Origin: Neoroseomonas terrae
GTDB taxonomy: Bacteria > Pseudomonadota > Alphaproteobacteria > Acetobacterales > Acetobacteraceae
Direction: 5' to 3'
Length of the DNA stretch: 64,000 nucleotides
NCBI RefSeq assembly: GCF_018129025.1
Contig: NZ_JAAEDI010000004.1
Coordinates: forward strand, 186,001-250,000
A program made the translations under genes and the position numbers. Below are positions 16,282-25,639 of the stretch, piece by piece (positions within the stretch are counted from its first letter, which is position 1; each line of letters starts with the position of its first letter). The notes under the pieces are model-generated. The model searched no databases. It saw only the letters and a program-made list of their open reading frames with translations, and was not told the origin of the DNA.

Positions 16282-18792
16282 TCAGGATGGCTGGGCGACC
16301 GGCTGCGCGATCTCGACGGGCTGCGCCGCAGCCGTGCCGGCGCGGAAACGCATCTCGGCCGTCACGCCGGATTCGGGGAAGTGCAGCCGCACCGTCGCCC
16401 CGGGCCCGAGGTCATGGGCAAGTCCGCGTTCCAGCAGGCGCATGCCGAAGCCGCGCCGCTCGGCCGCCGGGGGCGCCACGGCAGGGCCGCCGCTCTCGCG
16501 CCAGTCCAGCGTGGCGATACCGTCCTCGCCCAGGCTCCAGGCCACCTCGACCTCACCGCCCGGCTGCGACAGCGCGCCGTGCAGCGCTGCATTCGTGGCA
16601 AGTTCGTGCAGGGCGAGAATGATCGACTGGCTCTGTCCCGCGGTGACCTGAATCCGGCCCGACCCGCCGAAACGGATAGCGCGGCCGGCCTCGATCGACG
16701 GCGCGAGCCCGGTACGCACCACGCGCGCCAGGTCGACCTCCTGCCAGCCCTGGTCGGCGAGCAGGTCATGCGCGCGCATCAGCGCCTGCAGTCGCCCGGC
16801 GAATTCGCGCCCGAGCCCACCCTGGGCACCACGCTGCCCACGCAGCGACTGCGCCGCGAGGGACTGCACGGTCGCCAGCGTATTCTTCACACGATGATTG
16901 AGCTCGGTGACGAGCAACTCGCGCGACTGCTCGGCCCGCACGCGCTCGGTGACATCCTGCATCACGGCGGAGACGCCGGTCACCTTGCCGTTCGCATCCT
17001 TCACGGGGTGGCAGGAGGCGAGCCAGTGGCGGATATGCAGTGCCGAGCCCGGCGCCGGCCCGGAACAGGTGACGTCGAGTTCAGGCCGGCCGGTCGCGAA
17101 GACGCGCCGCTGCGCATCCTCGAGCGGGCGGGCAAGGCCCTCGGGCATCACCTCGTGCGGGGCCCGGCCGATATGAGATTCCGGCGGCGCGCCGCTGATC
17201 GCAGCGAAGCGGGCGTTGACGTTGACGAATCGGAGGGCCGAATCGACCAGGGAAAGGCCGACCGGGACGGTGTCGTAGACGGCGCGCAACTCGGCGACCG
17301 TCTGGCGCACCTGGGCGTCGTTCACCTGCCGCGCCGTGCCCGCGCCGCGCGCGTCGGCGACGTCATGAATGGCGCCGACCCACTCGATCAGCTGACCCGC
17401 CTCGTCCGGGATCGGCACGCCGGTCGCGCGCACCCAGCGCCAATCCGCCGAATCGACGGCCGTGCGCAGCCGGAACTCGACGCCGATGGCGTTACGGGCG
17501 ACCAGGCTGCGGCCCCACTCCGCCAACGTCGGGGCGCGGTCGTCCGGGTGCAGCATGTTGAGCCAGCCGTCGCCACGGAAGGCTGGCGCGGTCTGCCCGG
17601 TGAGTCCGGCCCAGCCGGCCGCCTCGATCCAGCCGCCGGCGGGATCGGCGCGCCAGAGCACGATGGCCCCCGCCTCGGCCAGGCCGCGCAGACGCCGCTC
17701 GGTCGCCGCCGCCAACGTATCGGCGGCAGCCAGGGCAGCGCCGAGCGCGGCGAATTCCCTGATCGGGCCAAGATTCGGCAGCGGCGGGGCGGGTGCATCG
17801 CCGGCAGCGGCATCGGCGCGTGTCCGGGCGTGGCGCTGCAGGGCCAGCACCGGCTCGCTCAAGGCGCGCCCGGCCCGGGCCCGCAGCAACAATGCGACGG
17901 CAACGGTGAGCCCGAGGCAGAGCGCCACCCAGGGCAGAAGCCGGCCCGCCAGGGATGTCGCGAAATCCGCCCGCCGCCAGGTGACGAGCCGCCAGTCCGG
18001 CGCCTCTGCGAGGTTGCTGACGGTGAATCGGACCCGGTCGCCAAGGCTGCTCGTGCCGATCTGCGCCGTGCCGCGCGGGGCGGCCGCAAGCACCGTCCAG
18101 TCGGGCAGGTCGGCAACGCCGCCGGCAATCGTCGCGATGGGTCGCCAGCGGCTGTCGAACAGGACGGCCGGACCCGTCCCCGCGGCGGCGGCGAGCCGTT
18201 CGGGAGACAGGGTGATGCTCAGCACGCTGGTCGTGCGGCCTTCGCGCAGCACCGGCACCATCAGCATCGGCTGGGTGGGGGGCGCGACCGGCGCGCTGCC
18301 CACCGGTCCGCCGCCGCTGACCCGCGCCCGGCCGGTCTCGACCGCCCAAAGACCTGCTGCGACCGCGGGGGTGGAACCGAGAGGCGTCCCGAAGGGCTGG
18401 GCGGTATCGATCAGCAGGCCGAGCCCGCGGTCCAGGACGCCGATCTCCGCGCCGACGCTGCGGGCCACCTGCCGGGCGGCGGCATCGACGCCCGCGAGGT
18501 CAGCGGCGTCCATCTCTCCCCGGCCGGCGGCAAAGGCTTCCAGGATCAGGCGGCGGGATTCGATCTCGGCATCGACGCCCTTCACGGCCGCCTCCGCCTG
18601 GGCAACGGCACGCGCACCGACCGCCGCGCCCTCATTCCACCAGTACCAGGCACCAATGGCCGTGGCACCGAACAGGAGCGGCAGGGCGGTGCCAAGCAAC
18701 AACGCGCCCAGGCGCCCGCGAATGGTCGCCAGCCCGCGTCCAACACCGTCCGCCCCGATCGCGCCGCTCTGCACAACCTTCCTCGCGGGCAA
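16282..18792 (-). CDS. Membrane sensor histidine kinase, HWE/HisKA_2 type, with two PAS domains
   Basis: 836 residues. Helix 1 is about 29-52 and helix 2 about 286-304, bracketing a periplasmic domain of some 230 residues. PAS/PAC domains follow at about 370-485 and 505-620, the first with the FRGDGWLNMLHPDD fold signature. The phosphoacceptor region is LLVTELNHRVKNTLATVQSLAAQSLRG with His633. The ATPase domain has LALHELATNAALHGAL (N box) and RRGFGMRLLERGL. It should phosphorylate a response regulator in response to a periplasmic and cytoplasmic cue. No cognate regulator is adjacent. Confidence 0.92.
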   Translation of the reverse strand: MPARKVVQSGAIGADGVGRGLATIRGRLGALLLGTALPLLFGATAIGAWYWWNEGAAVGARAVAQAEAAVKGVDAEIESRRLILEAFAAGRGEMDAADLAGVDAAARQVARSVGAEIGVLDRGLGLLIDTAQPFGTPLGSTPAVAAGLWAVETGRARVSGGGPVGSAPVAPPTQPMLMVPVLREGRTTSVLSITLSPERLAAAAGTGPAVLFDSRWRPIATIAGGVADLPDWTVLAAAPRGTAQIGTSSLGDRVRFTVSNLAEAPDWRLVTWRRADFATSLAGRLLPWVALCLGLTVAVALLLRARAGRALSEPVLALQRHARTRADAAAGDAPAPPLPNLGPIREFAALGAALAAADTLAAATERRLRGLAEAGAIVLWRADPAGGWIEAAGWAGLTGQTAPAFRGDGWLNMLHPDDRAPTLAEWGRSLVARNAIGVEFRLRTAVDSADWRWVRATGVPIPDEAGQLIEWVGAIHDVADARGAGTARQVNDAQVRQTVAELRAVYDTVPVGLSLVDSALRFVNVNARFAAISGAPPESHIGRAPHEVMPEGLARPLEDAQRRVFATGRPELDVTCSGPAPGSALHIRHWLASCHPVKDANGKVTGVSAVMQDVTERVRAEQSRELLVTELNHRVKNTLATVQSLAAQSLRGQRGAQGGLGREFAGRLQALMRAHDLLADQGWQEVDLARVVRTGLAPSIEAGRAIRFGGSGRIQVTAGQSQSIILALHELATNAALHGALSQPGGEVEVAWSLGEDGIATLDWRESGGPAVAPPAAERRGFGMRLLERGLAHDLGPGATVRLHFPESGVTAEMRFRAGTAAAQPVEIAQPVAQPS

Positions 18793-18905
18793 TCAGAAAC
18801 GCTTGCCCTGTTGCGACTTTCAATCAACGCGCGACGAACCGCAAGGCAAAGAGCCGTGATGACGGTTATGCGAGCAAGACCTGCACCGCCGCGCGATATA
18901 GTGAT

Positions 18906-19415
18906 ATGCTCGCGGTGATGTTACGAGCCCTCGCCCTCATGGCCGTCCTTGGCGGGCTGGTTGCCTGCGCGAACGAGCCGGTGCAGGCACCGGACGCCTC
19001 GCTGCCCCTGCCGCCTGCACCGCCGCCGCGTCCGCATGCGCAGCGCCAGGCGCCCCGGCCGCCGGTGGTGAACGGGGAGGTTGCGATGGCCGCCGCCGCG
19101 ACCACGCCGTCCCAGGCAGACACCACGGAGCTCGCGGCCATCCCGGTCTCGGCGCCGGCCGCGCCGATTTGGCGGGTGAGGCGTGACGGCATCGTCGGCT
19201 GCGCCGACCGCGCGGCGCTCGCGATGCTGGACGACGGGGCGGAACGGACGCCGCGGCTCCTCGCCGAAGCACGCGCCAGTGGCGGCTGCCGCACCACCTT
19301 CCGGATGAATGAATGGGTGGCGGAGGCGAACGAGAACGATGCGGTGTTGCTGCGCCTGACCAACGGCGCCGCGCTGACGCTGTGGTTCCGCCGCAGCGAA
19401 CTGGTCGCACCCTGA
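18906..19415 (+). CDS. Putative lipoprotein, proline-rich
   Basis: 169 residues. A hydrophobic leader ends in LVAC (lipobox Cys21), followed by a long Pro/Ala-rich linker (PLPPAPPPRPHAQRQAPRPP). The C-terminal domain of about 80 residues starts IWRVRRDGIVGCADRAAL and has two cysteines. It is probably anchored in a membrane facing the periplasm. Start could be the ATG at 18906 or the one at 18918. It lies divergently from the sensor kinase, with 113 bases between starts, so a shared control region is possible. Function unknown. Confidence 0.7.
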   Translation: MLAVMLRALALMAVLGGLVACANEPVQAPDASLPLPPAPPPRPHAQRQAPRPPVVNGEVAMAAAATTPSQADTTELAAIPVSAPAAPIWRVRRDGIVGCADRAALAMLDDGAERTPRLLAEARASGGCRTTFRMNEWVAEANENDAVLLRLTNGAALTLWFRRSELVAP

Positions 19416-19484
19416 CGTCCACACCCGCTTGCCGCTCCGACGGGGTCGCGTGACACTCGGCGCAGGGACGGGAACCGGGTGCCA

Positions 19485-21041
19485 ATGAACTGGACTGCCG
19501 AACTGGAGGAGTTGCGCCACCGCGAGGCCATGGCCCGGGAGATGGGCGGCCCGGACAAGGTGAAGCGCCAGCATGACGGCGGCAGGCTCACCGTCCGTGA
19601 GCGGGTCGAGGCGCTGGTCGACCGCGGGTCCTTTCATGAGGTCGGCGCCATCGCTGGCCGGGCCGAATATGACGGGAACGGCGACCTTCAGGCATTCACC
19701 CCGTCCAACTGCGTCATGGGCCGTGCCCTGGTCGATGGCCGGCCCGTGGTGGTGGTGGGGGATGATTTCACGGTGCGCGGCGGCAGCGCGGACGCGACCA
19801 TCCGCGAGAAGCCGATCATGGCCGAGCGGATGGCGGCCGAACTTCGCCTGCCGATCATCCGGCTGATCGAGGGATCGGGCGGCGGCGGCTCCGTAAAGAC
19901 CATCGAGACGACTGGACGCGCCAACCTGCCGGGCGGCGTCGGCGGCACCCAGCTCTACTATCAGACGACCGCGAATATGGGGCTGGTGCCGGTGGTCACG
20001 CTGGGCCTCGGCTCGGTCGCCGGGCTCGGCGCGGCGCGGCTGGCGGCGGCGCATTACTCGGTGATGACGAAGTCCTCGGCGATGTTCGTCGCCGGGCCGC
20101 CGGTCGTGGCCCGGCTGGGGGAGAAGCTCGAGAAGCGCGACCTCGGCGGCTGGCAGATCCAGTGCAAGGCGGGCGCGGTGGACGATGCGGTGGAGACGGA
20201 GGAGGAAGCCTTCGCCCTGGCGCGGCGCTTCCTGTCCTACATGCCGTCCTCGGTCTTCGACCTGCCGGCGGCGGTGCGCAACCGGGACGATCCGGCGCGG
20301 CGGGACGAGAAGCTGCTGGCCGCCATCCCGCGCGACCCGCGCCAGGCCTACAAGGTGCGGCCGATCATCGAGGCGCTGGTCGACCGCGACAGCTTCTTCG
20401 AAATGGGCAAGTGGTTCGGCCGGCCCGTGGTCACCGGCCTCGCGCGGCTGGACGGCCGGGTGGTGGCGGTTCTGGCCTCCGACCCCATCTTCCAGGGCGG
20501 GTCATGGACCGCCGATGCCTGCCAGAAGATCATCCGTTTCGTCGATCTCGCCGAAACCTTCCACCTGCCGGTCGTCTACCTGATGGATTGCCCCGGCTTC
20601 GCCGTGGGGCTGGAGGCCGAGAAGACCGCCACCATCCGCTGGGGCGTGCGGGCCATGGCGGCGGTGAACCAGTGCCGCCAGCCCTGGTGCACGATCATCA
20701 TGCGCAACGCCTTCGGCGTGGCGGGCGTCGTGCACCAGCCGGCGGGGCGGTATTCCATCCGCTACGCTTGGCCCTCGGCGCGCTGGGGATCGCTGCCGCT
20801 GGAAGGCGGGGTGGAGGCGGCCTATGCCGCCGAGGTCGCCGCCGCCGAGGACAAGGATGCCAAGGTCGCGGAGATCGAGGACCGGCTGCAGAAGCTTCGT
20901 TCCCCCTTCCGCACCGCGGAGGCCTTCTGGGTCGAGGAAATCATCGACCCGCGGGAGTCCCGTCGCCTGTTGTGCGAGTTCGCGCGCCTGGCTGACCCGC
21001 TGCGCGCCCCGGGTCCGGCGAGCTTCACCATGCGGCCATGA
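19485..21041 (+). CDS. Acyl-CoA carboxylase carboxyltransferase (beta) subunit
   Basis: 518 residues from the ATG at 19485; a GTG at 19479 in frame would add two. The two carboxyltransferase crotonase folds are complete, with GSGGGGSVKTIETTGR, then AGLGAARLAAAHYSVM and, in the second half, MDCPGFAVGLEAEKT and RNAFGVAGVVHQPAGRY. It moves the carboxyl group from biotin to a CoA ester such as propionyl-, methylcrotonyl- or geranyl-CoA. No biotin carboxylase or biotin carrier gene is adjacent, so the partner must be encoded elsewhere. The specific acyl substrate is not decidable. Confidence 0.9.
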   Translation: MNWTAELEELRHREAMAREMGGPDKVKRQHDGGRLTVRERVEALVDRGSFHEVGAIAGRAEYDGNGDLQAFTPSNCVMGRALVDGRPVVVVGDDFTVRGGSADATIREKPIMAERMAAELRLPIIRLIEGSGGGGSVKTIETTGRANLPGGVGGTQLYYQTTANMGLVPVVTLGLGSVAGLGAARLAAAHYSVMTKSSAMFVAGPPVVARLGEKLEKRDLGGWQIQCKAGAVDDAVETEEEAFALARRFLSYMPSSVFDLPAAVRNRDDPARRDEKLLAAIPRDPRQAYKVRPIIEALVDRDSFFEMGKWFGRPVVTGLARLDGRVVAVLASDPIFQGGSWTADACQKIIRFVDLAETFHLPVVYLMDCPGFAVGLEAEKTATIRWGVRAMAAVNQCRQPWCTIIMRNAFGVAGVVHQPAGRYSIRYAWPSARWGSLPLEGGVEAAYAAEVAAAEDKDAKVAEIEDRLQKLRSPFRTAEAFWVEEIIDPRESRRLLCEFARLADPLRAPGPASFTMRP

Positions 21042-21113
21042 ACGCCGGCGCGGTGCTGGACCGCCCGGCGCGAAGCGCGTAGAGGACCGCCCCTTCACCG
21101 GATCGCATGTCAC

Positions 21114-21605
21114 ATGGCTGAGAAGAGGAAGACCGGGCTTATCTCGCACGGCATCGCCGCGCAGAATCGCAAGGCCCGCTACGACTACAAGATCGGCGAG
21201 ACGATCGAGGCTGGGCTCGCGCTTGTCGGCCCCGAGGTGAAGTCCCTTCGCGCCGGCCGCGCGACGCTTGCCGAGGCGTGGGCCGGCGAGCGCGACGGCG
21301 AGATGTGGCTGTTCAACTGCTACATTCCCGAATGGCAGGCCGGCAGCTTCATGGCGAAGTTCGAGCCGCGCCGTCCGCGCAAGCTGCTGCTGCACCGCCG
21401 CCAGGTGGCGACGCTGACGGGGCAGGTCACGCGCGAGGGCGCGACGCTCGTGCCGCTCGACATCCACTTCAACGATCGCGGGCGGGCGAAGGTGCTGCTC
21501 GGCGTTGCCGAGGGCAAGAAGCAGCACGACAAGCGGGCGGCGATCGCGGAGCGCGACTGGCAGCGCGACAAGTCGCGGATGATGCGGAACAAGGGGCAGG
21601 AGTAG
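21114..21605 (+). CDS. smpB: SsrA-binding protein SmpB
   Basis: 163 residues. Binds tmRNA and brings it to stalled ribosomes for trans-translation. Signature segments are [41 protein letters not shown] and [30 protein letters not shown], ending in a basic [15 protein letters not shown] tail that enters the decoding centre. Length is normal. A weak GC hairpin follows the stop. The upstream carboxyltransferase gene ends 72 bases earlier and is probably unrelated. Confidence 0.95.
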   Translation: MAEKRKTGLISHGIAAQNRKARYDYKIGETIEAGLALVGPEVKSLRAGRATLAEAWAGERDGEMWLFNCYIPEWQAGSFMAKFEPRRPRKLLLHRRQVATLTGQVTREGATLVPLDIHFNDRGRAKVLLGVAEGKKQHDKRAAIAERDWQRDKSRMMRNKGQE

Positions 21606-21738
21606 GGCGGCCCCGCCCTCGGATCGGTCGATCGACCTTCACGCATGAGCGCGATCTGCTGCGGCGCGCTGTCGGGGAACCGCCCGACCCTTGCATCCGC
21701 CCCGCTCTGCCGCACGTAATGCGCGCGAGGAGCCCCCG

Positions 21739-22407
21739 ATGCCCGAGGACGACATCCCCCTGACCGGCGCGGTCAAGGACAAGCTGATCCGCACCAAGGA
21801 GCGCTGGGCCGCCGAGGGTCGCCTGCTGACCGGCACCCATGGCGACCCCGACCGCGACCGCCTGCCGCCCGGCCAGACGCTGGTGAAGGACTGGCCGGTG
21901 CTGGATCTCGGCGTGCAGCCCGATGTCGCGAAGGACCGCTTCCGGCTGCGGGTGGAAGGGCTGGTCGAGAACCGCATCGCTCTCGACTGGGACGGCTTCA
22001 TGGCCCTGCCGCAGACCGAGATGGTCCGCGACATCCACTGCGTCACCCAATGGTCGCGCTACGACAACCGCTTCACCGGCGTGCTGGTGCGCGACCTGCT
22101 GGCGATCGCGGAGCCGAAGCCGGATGCGCGCTTCGTCTCGCTGACCTGCTATGATGGCTACACGACGAACCTCGCCCTCGACGACTTCGCCGAGGAGGAC
22201 GTCATGTTCGCCCATGCCTGGGAAGGCGAGCCGCTGACGCGCCAGCACGGCGGCCCCGTGCGGCTGGTGCTGCCGAAGCTGTATTTCTGGAAGAGCCCGA
22301 AATGGGTGACGCGTGTGGAGCTGCTCGCCGAGGACCGCCCCGGCTTCTGGGAGGTCCGCGGCTACCACAATCGCGGCGACCCCTGGATGGAGGAGCGCTA
22401 TGGCTGA
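21739..22407 (+). CDS. Sulfite oxidase-like molybdopterin oxidoreductase
   Basis: 222 residues, the short single-domain class of the sulfite oxidase family (oxidored_molyb). The molybdenum-ligating cysteine is Cys101 in VRDIHCVTQWSRYDN, with the conserved RLVLPKLYFWKSPKWVTRVE segment near the C-terminus. No signal peptide, so cytoplasmic. The ATG at 21739 has a GAGGAG ribosome site. Its stop overlaps the glutathione peroxidase start by 8 bases, pointing to co-translation. The physiological substrate is unknown. Confidence 0.9.
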   Translation: MPEDDIPLTGAVKDKLIRTKERWAAEGRLLTGTHGDPDRDRLPPGQTLVKDWPVLDLGVQPDVAKDRFRLRVEGLVENRIALDWDGFMALPQTEMVRDIHCVTQWSRYDNRFTGVLVRDLLAIAEPKPDARFVSLTCYDGYTTNLALDDFAEEDVMFAHAWEGEPLTRQHGGPVRLVLPKLYFWKSPKWVTRVELLAEDRPGFWEVRGYHNRGDPWMEERYG

Positions 22408-22942
22408 TGCATCCCGTCGCTCGCTGCTGGCCGCGCCGCTGCTGATGGCCGCGGCCCCCGCCGCCGCCGACGCCTGGTCGTTCCGCCTGCCGTCGCTGGA
22501 GGGCGGCGAGCTCGACCTCGCCGCCTGGCGCGGCCGGGCGCTGCTGGTGGCCAATACAGCGTCCTTCTGCGGCTTCACGCCGCAATACGCGGCCTTGCAG
22601 CGGGTGCATGACCGCTTCCAGGCGCGCGGGCTGACCGTCCTCGGCGTGCCGTCCAACGACTTCAATCAGGAAAGCGCGGACAACGCGACGATCCGCGAGT
22701 TCTGCGACGCGCAGTTCGGCATCGACTTCCCGATGGCCGCGCTGTCGCATGTGAAGGGGCCGCAGGCGATCCCGCTGTTCCGCTGGCTGGCGGCCGAGGG
22801 CGGCGGCGAGCCGCGCTGGAACTTCCACAAGTATCTGGTCGCGCGCGACGGTCGCGCGGTGCACGGCTTCGCCACCCGCGTGGACCCGGAAGGGGCGGAG
22901 ATGCAGCGGGCGATCGAGATGGCGCTGGCCGCTACGGCCTGA
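22400..22942 (+). CDS. Exported glutathione peroxidase family protein (Tat-like signal)
   Basis: 180 residues. The start has SRRSLLAAPLLMAAAPAAADA, a twin-arginine-like signal with Ala-x-Ala cleavage near 24. The thiol-peroxidase core has the peroxidatic Cys57 in NTASFCGFTPQY, Gln90 in SNDFNQESADN and Trp140-Asn141 in RWNFHKYLV, so the tetrad is intact. The usual PCN motif is PSN. It should reduce peroxides in the periplasm, probably with a thioredoxin-like donor. It overlaps the molybdoenzyme gene by 8 bases. Confidence 0.88.
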   Translation: MADASRRSLLAAPLLMAAAPAAADAWSFRLPSLEGGELDLAAWRGRALLVANTASFCGFTPQYAALQRVHDRFQARGLTVLGVPSNDFNQESADNATIREFCDAQFGIDFPMAALSHVKGPQAIPLFRWLAAEGGGEPRWNFHKYLVARDGRAVHGFATRVDPEGAEMQRAIEMALAATA

Positions 22943-23032
22943 CGCCGCAGCCGGCGGCGCGTCCGCTTGCGCCGCCTGCCCGGGCCCGCCGTCCTGCGGG
23001 CATCTTCACCCGCCAGGATGATCCGATCCGAT

Positions 23033-23668
23033 CTAGGCGCCGATCCGCGCCAGAAGCGCCTGCACCGCCGTTTCGAACATCTCGGTGGTCAGGCGCCGGG
23101 TCGAGGTGTTGTACCGGCTGACGTGGTAGGAATCCGCGAGCAGCAGCCCATCCGGCAGGCTGTGCACCGCGCCGTGCTTGAAGGCATGGCGGGCGACCGG
23201 GATGCCCTTCGCCCGCAGCAGCGCGTTGTGCGCCACCGTTCCCAGCGCCAGCACGGCCTTCAGCCCCGGCATGCCGGCGAGTTCCGCCTTCACGAAGTCG
23301 TTGCAGGTCCTGATCTCGGCGGGCTTCGGCAGGTTCTCGGGCGGCACGCAGCGCACGGCATTGGCGATGCGGCAGCCGAGCAACTCCATGCCGTCATTGG
23401 GGTCTTCGAGGAACTGGCCCCGCGCCACGCCGAACTTCAGCAGCGTGCCGTACAGCAGCCGCCCGGCGTAGTCTCCGGTGAAGGGCCGCCCCGTCCGGTT
23501 CGCCCCGCGCACGCCCGGCGCGAGGCCGAGCACCAGCAGCGGTGCGTCCGTCGGCCCCCAGGACGGAACCGGAGCGTTGTGCCACGCCGGGTTGGCGGCG
23601 CGGTTTGCCTCCCGATACGCGACGAGCCGCGGGCAGCGCGGGCAATCCCGCGCGGGGGCTTCGATCAC
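23033..23668 (-). CDS. Uracil-DNA glycosylase, family 5 (UdgB-like)
   Basis: 211 residues. Motif A reads LGLAPGVRGANRTGRPFTGD (about 47-66), the family-5 pattern lacking the usual polar water-activating residue of other uracil glycosylases. Motif B is SYHVSRYNTSTRR near 180-192 with His182. Four cysteines at 9, 12, 107 and 122 fit the iron-sulfur cluster. It removes uracil and other deaminated bases from DNA. Its start overlaps the NYN gene stop (ATGA at 23665-23668), so the two are coupled. Confidence 0.92.
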   Translation of the reverse strand: MIEAPARDCPRCPRLVAYREANRAANPAWHNAPVPSWGPTDAPLLVLGLAPGVRGANRTGRPFTGDYAGRLLYGTLLKFGVARGQFLEDPNDGMELLGCRIANAVRCVPPENLPKPAEIRTCNDFVKAELAGMPGLKAVLALGTVAHNALLRAKGIPVARHAFKHGAVHSLPDGLLLADSYHVSRYNTSTRRLTTEMFETAVQALLARIGA

Positions 23669-24351
23669 GCCTCGGGCTCCGGCGCATCATTGTCGGCATA
23701 AGGATCGGCCGGCGTCGCGCGCGTCGGGCGCGGCGCCGGCGCGGCAGCCGAGGCAGGAGCAGGGGCAGGGGGCGTTGGCGCACGGCCGCGCGGTTCCACC
23801 TGCCGGCGGGCGATCTCGGGCGCGATGTCGGCGACGTCGAGGAAGTTGTCGCCCTGGCGCCGCAGCTCGTCCGCGATCATCGGAGGCTGCGCGCGGGTCG
23901 ACGAAACGACCGTGACCCGCACGCCCATGCGCTGCACGGCTTCCACGAGCCGGCGGAAATCGCCATCGCCGGAGAACAGCACGACATGGTCGAGATGCGG
24001 CGCCATCTCCAGCATGTCGACCGCGAGCTCGACATCCATGTTGCCCTTCAGGCGCGGGCGGCCGGTCTGGTCGGTCTGCTGCTTCGCCGGCTTCGTGACC
24101 ACCTGCCAGCCGTTATAGGCAAGCCAGTCGGTCAGGGGCCGGAGCGGGGAGTAGTCCTCGGTCTCCACCAGCGCCGTGTAGTAGAAGGCGCGGACGAGGT
24201 AGGTGCCGCCGCGGAAGTAGTCGAGCAGGGCAGCGAAGTCGATCTCGAAACCGAGAGCGCGCGACGTATGATACAAGTTCGCGCCATCCACGAACAACCC
24301 GACCCGTTCAACACCAGCCGATCGCCGCATGCTTCCAGTCATACCCGTCAC
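23665..24351 (-). CDS. NYN domain protein (LabA/PIN-like)
   Basis: 228 residues. A NYN (Nedd4-BP1, YacP) nuclease-like domain starts GLFVDGANLYHTSRALG, with VDIELAV-type acidic residues in GNMDVELAVDMLEMA and the FSGDGDFRRLVEAVQRMG motif that forms the acidic metal site. The C-terminal 50 residues are Pro/Ala-rich. It may be an RNase. The start could also be the ATG at 24330. The stop overlaps the uracil glycosylase start by 4 bases, which suggests a nucleic-acid quality role, but that is inference. Confidence 0.85.
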   Translation of the reverse strand: MTGMTGSMRRSAGVERVGLFVDGANLYHTSRALGFEIDFAALLDYFRGGTYLVRAFYYTALVETEDYSPLRPLTDWLAYNGWQVVTKPAKQQTDQTGRPRLKGNMDVELAVDMLEMAPHLDHVVLFSGDGDFRRLVEAVQRMGVRVTVVSSTRAQPPMIADELRRQGDNFLDVADIAPEIARRQVEPRGRAPTPPAPAPASAAAPAPRPTRATPADPYADNDAPEPEA

Positions 24352-24413
24352 TCTCCGTCCACTGCCCCGATCGTCCCGGCCGGTGTGCGCTACACGCTTC
24401 GCGTGGAACTGTC

Positions 24414-24950
24414 ATGGGCGCTGAGATGGCGCTGGTCGCTATCGGGGCCAATCTGCCGCAGGCAGACGGGACGCCGGCCATCGAGACCTGCCGCTGGGTG
24501 GTCCGGCGGCTCGCGACGCTGCGCGGCATGCGGCTGCTGGCGGTGTCGTCATGGTGGGAGTCGGCGCCGATCCCGCCCGACCCGGGAACCCCGCCCTATA
24601 TCAACGGCGTGGTGCGGCTGGAGGGTAAGGCGGAACCCGAGGCGCTGCTCGCGGCCCTGCATGCGATCGAGGACGAGGCCGGACGGGTTCGGCCCTACCT
24701 CAACGCGCCGCGGGTGCTGGATCTGGACCTGATCGACCTGGGTGGCCGGGTTCGGGACGCGCCGCCGCCGGTGCTGCCGCATCCACGGGCGCATCTGCGG
24801 GCCTTCGTGCTGCGGCCACTGGCGGAAGTGGCGCCTGGATGGATGCACCCGGCGCTGGGGCAGTCGGTGGAGGTGCTGACGGAGACCGTGGCGGGGCAGG
24901 AGATACGTCGGGTTGCAGAGGGATGCCCTCCTTCGCGTCCAAGTGCCTGA
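24414..24950 (+). CDS. folK: 2-amino-4-hydroxy-6-hydroxymethyldihydropteridine diphosphokinase
   Basis: 178 residues. HPPK transfers pyrophosphate from ATP to 6-hydroxymethyl-dihydropterin for folate synthesis. Family markers are [16 protein letters not shown] at the start, [23 protein letters not shown] in the pterin/ATP pocket, and the diagnostic [14 protein letters not shown] with [20 protein letters not shown]. It lacks FolB/FolP partners nearby. It begins the conserved run that leads to rpoZ and rsh. The start at 24414 or the next ATG at 24426 are both possible; the second gives MALVAIGAN. Confidence 0.95.
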   Translation: MGAEMALVAIGANLPQADGTPAIETCRWVVRRLATLRGMRLLAVSSWWESAPIPPDPGTPPYINGVVRLEGKAEPEALLAALHAIEDEAGRVRPYLNAPRVLDLDLIDLGGRVRDAPPPVLPHPRAHLRAFVLRPLAEVAPGWMHPALGQSVEVLTETVAGQEIRRVAEGCPPSRPSA

Positions 24951-25240
24951 ATGCACTCAAACACCTTGATTTGATGATCGCGGTCAGGCGTTCCTGCGCA
25001 TGGAACTGCGCACGCTTCGGCCAGGGTTTCATGGCGCCGCATCGTGGAAGGTGGGTTCAGGGCGCGCCAGAGGGAACGATTTTCAAGGACCTTCCAGGCT
25101 TTGCTGGGAGAGGTGAAGCTCATTCCCGGCCTTCAACACCCTTGCCCGTGGCACATGCCATGGCTATGTGGAGTGTTCACCGGCTTATCCGGGCGCCCGG
25201 AACCCCCCTTCCGCGCGCCCCCAACGTGTTTGGAGCCTCC

Positions 25241-25633
25241 ATGGCGCGCGTTACCGTCGAAGACTGCATCGAGAAGATCCCGAACCGCTTCGAGCTGGTC
25301 CTGCTCGCTGCCCAGCGGGCGCGCAACATCAGCCGTGGCGAGTCGATCGAGGTCGAGCGTGACAACGACAAGAACCCGGTCGTCGCGCTTCGCGAGATCG
25401 CCGAGGAGAAGGTCGAGCTCACCGCCCTGGAAGGCGACCTGATCAAGTCGCTGTCCCGCGCGCCGGAGCCCGAGCCCGCCGAGGAGGAGGTGATGGACAT
25501 CATCGCCACCGACGAGAACATCTTCGGCATCATGGAAGTGCAGGAAGAAACCCTGCCCGAGACCGCCACCGAGGAATTCTCCCCCGACGACCTCGAAGCC
25601 GCGTTGGCGGCGGAACTGGGCGGCAAGCGCTAA
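25241..25633 (+). CDS. rpoZ: DNA-directed RNA polymerase omega subunit
   Basis: 130 residues from the ATG at 25241. The N-terminal [31 protein letters not shown] is the omega fold that braces the beta-prime subunit, followed by [14 protein letters not shown]. The acidic C-terminal tail is longer than in E. coli, as is usual in alphaproteobacteria. The upstream in-frame sequence from 24839 has no omega features, so the later ATG is used. It precedes rsh by 6 bases, the conserved rpoZ-spoT arrangement. Confidence 0.95.
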   Translation: MARVTVEDCIEKIPNRFELVLLAAQRARNISRGESIEVERDNDKNPVVALREIAEEKVELTALEGDLIKSLSRAPEPEPAEEEVMDIIATDENIFGIMEVQEETLPETATEEFSPDDLEAALAAELGGKR

Positions 25634-25639
25634 GGCCAC

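Noticed and set aside
16381..18918. An 845-residue open frame opposite the sensor kinase
   Set aside because: Composition (Arg, Gly, Ala, His) and lack of any motif mark it as an artefact of high GC. The kinase on the minus strand is clear.
19485..21041. Carboxyltransferase as evidence of a local acyl-CoA carboxylase operon
   Set aside because: No biotin carboxylase, biotin carrier or catabolic partner is adjacent; lone beta subunits occur in this group, so no system is claimed.
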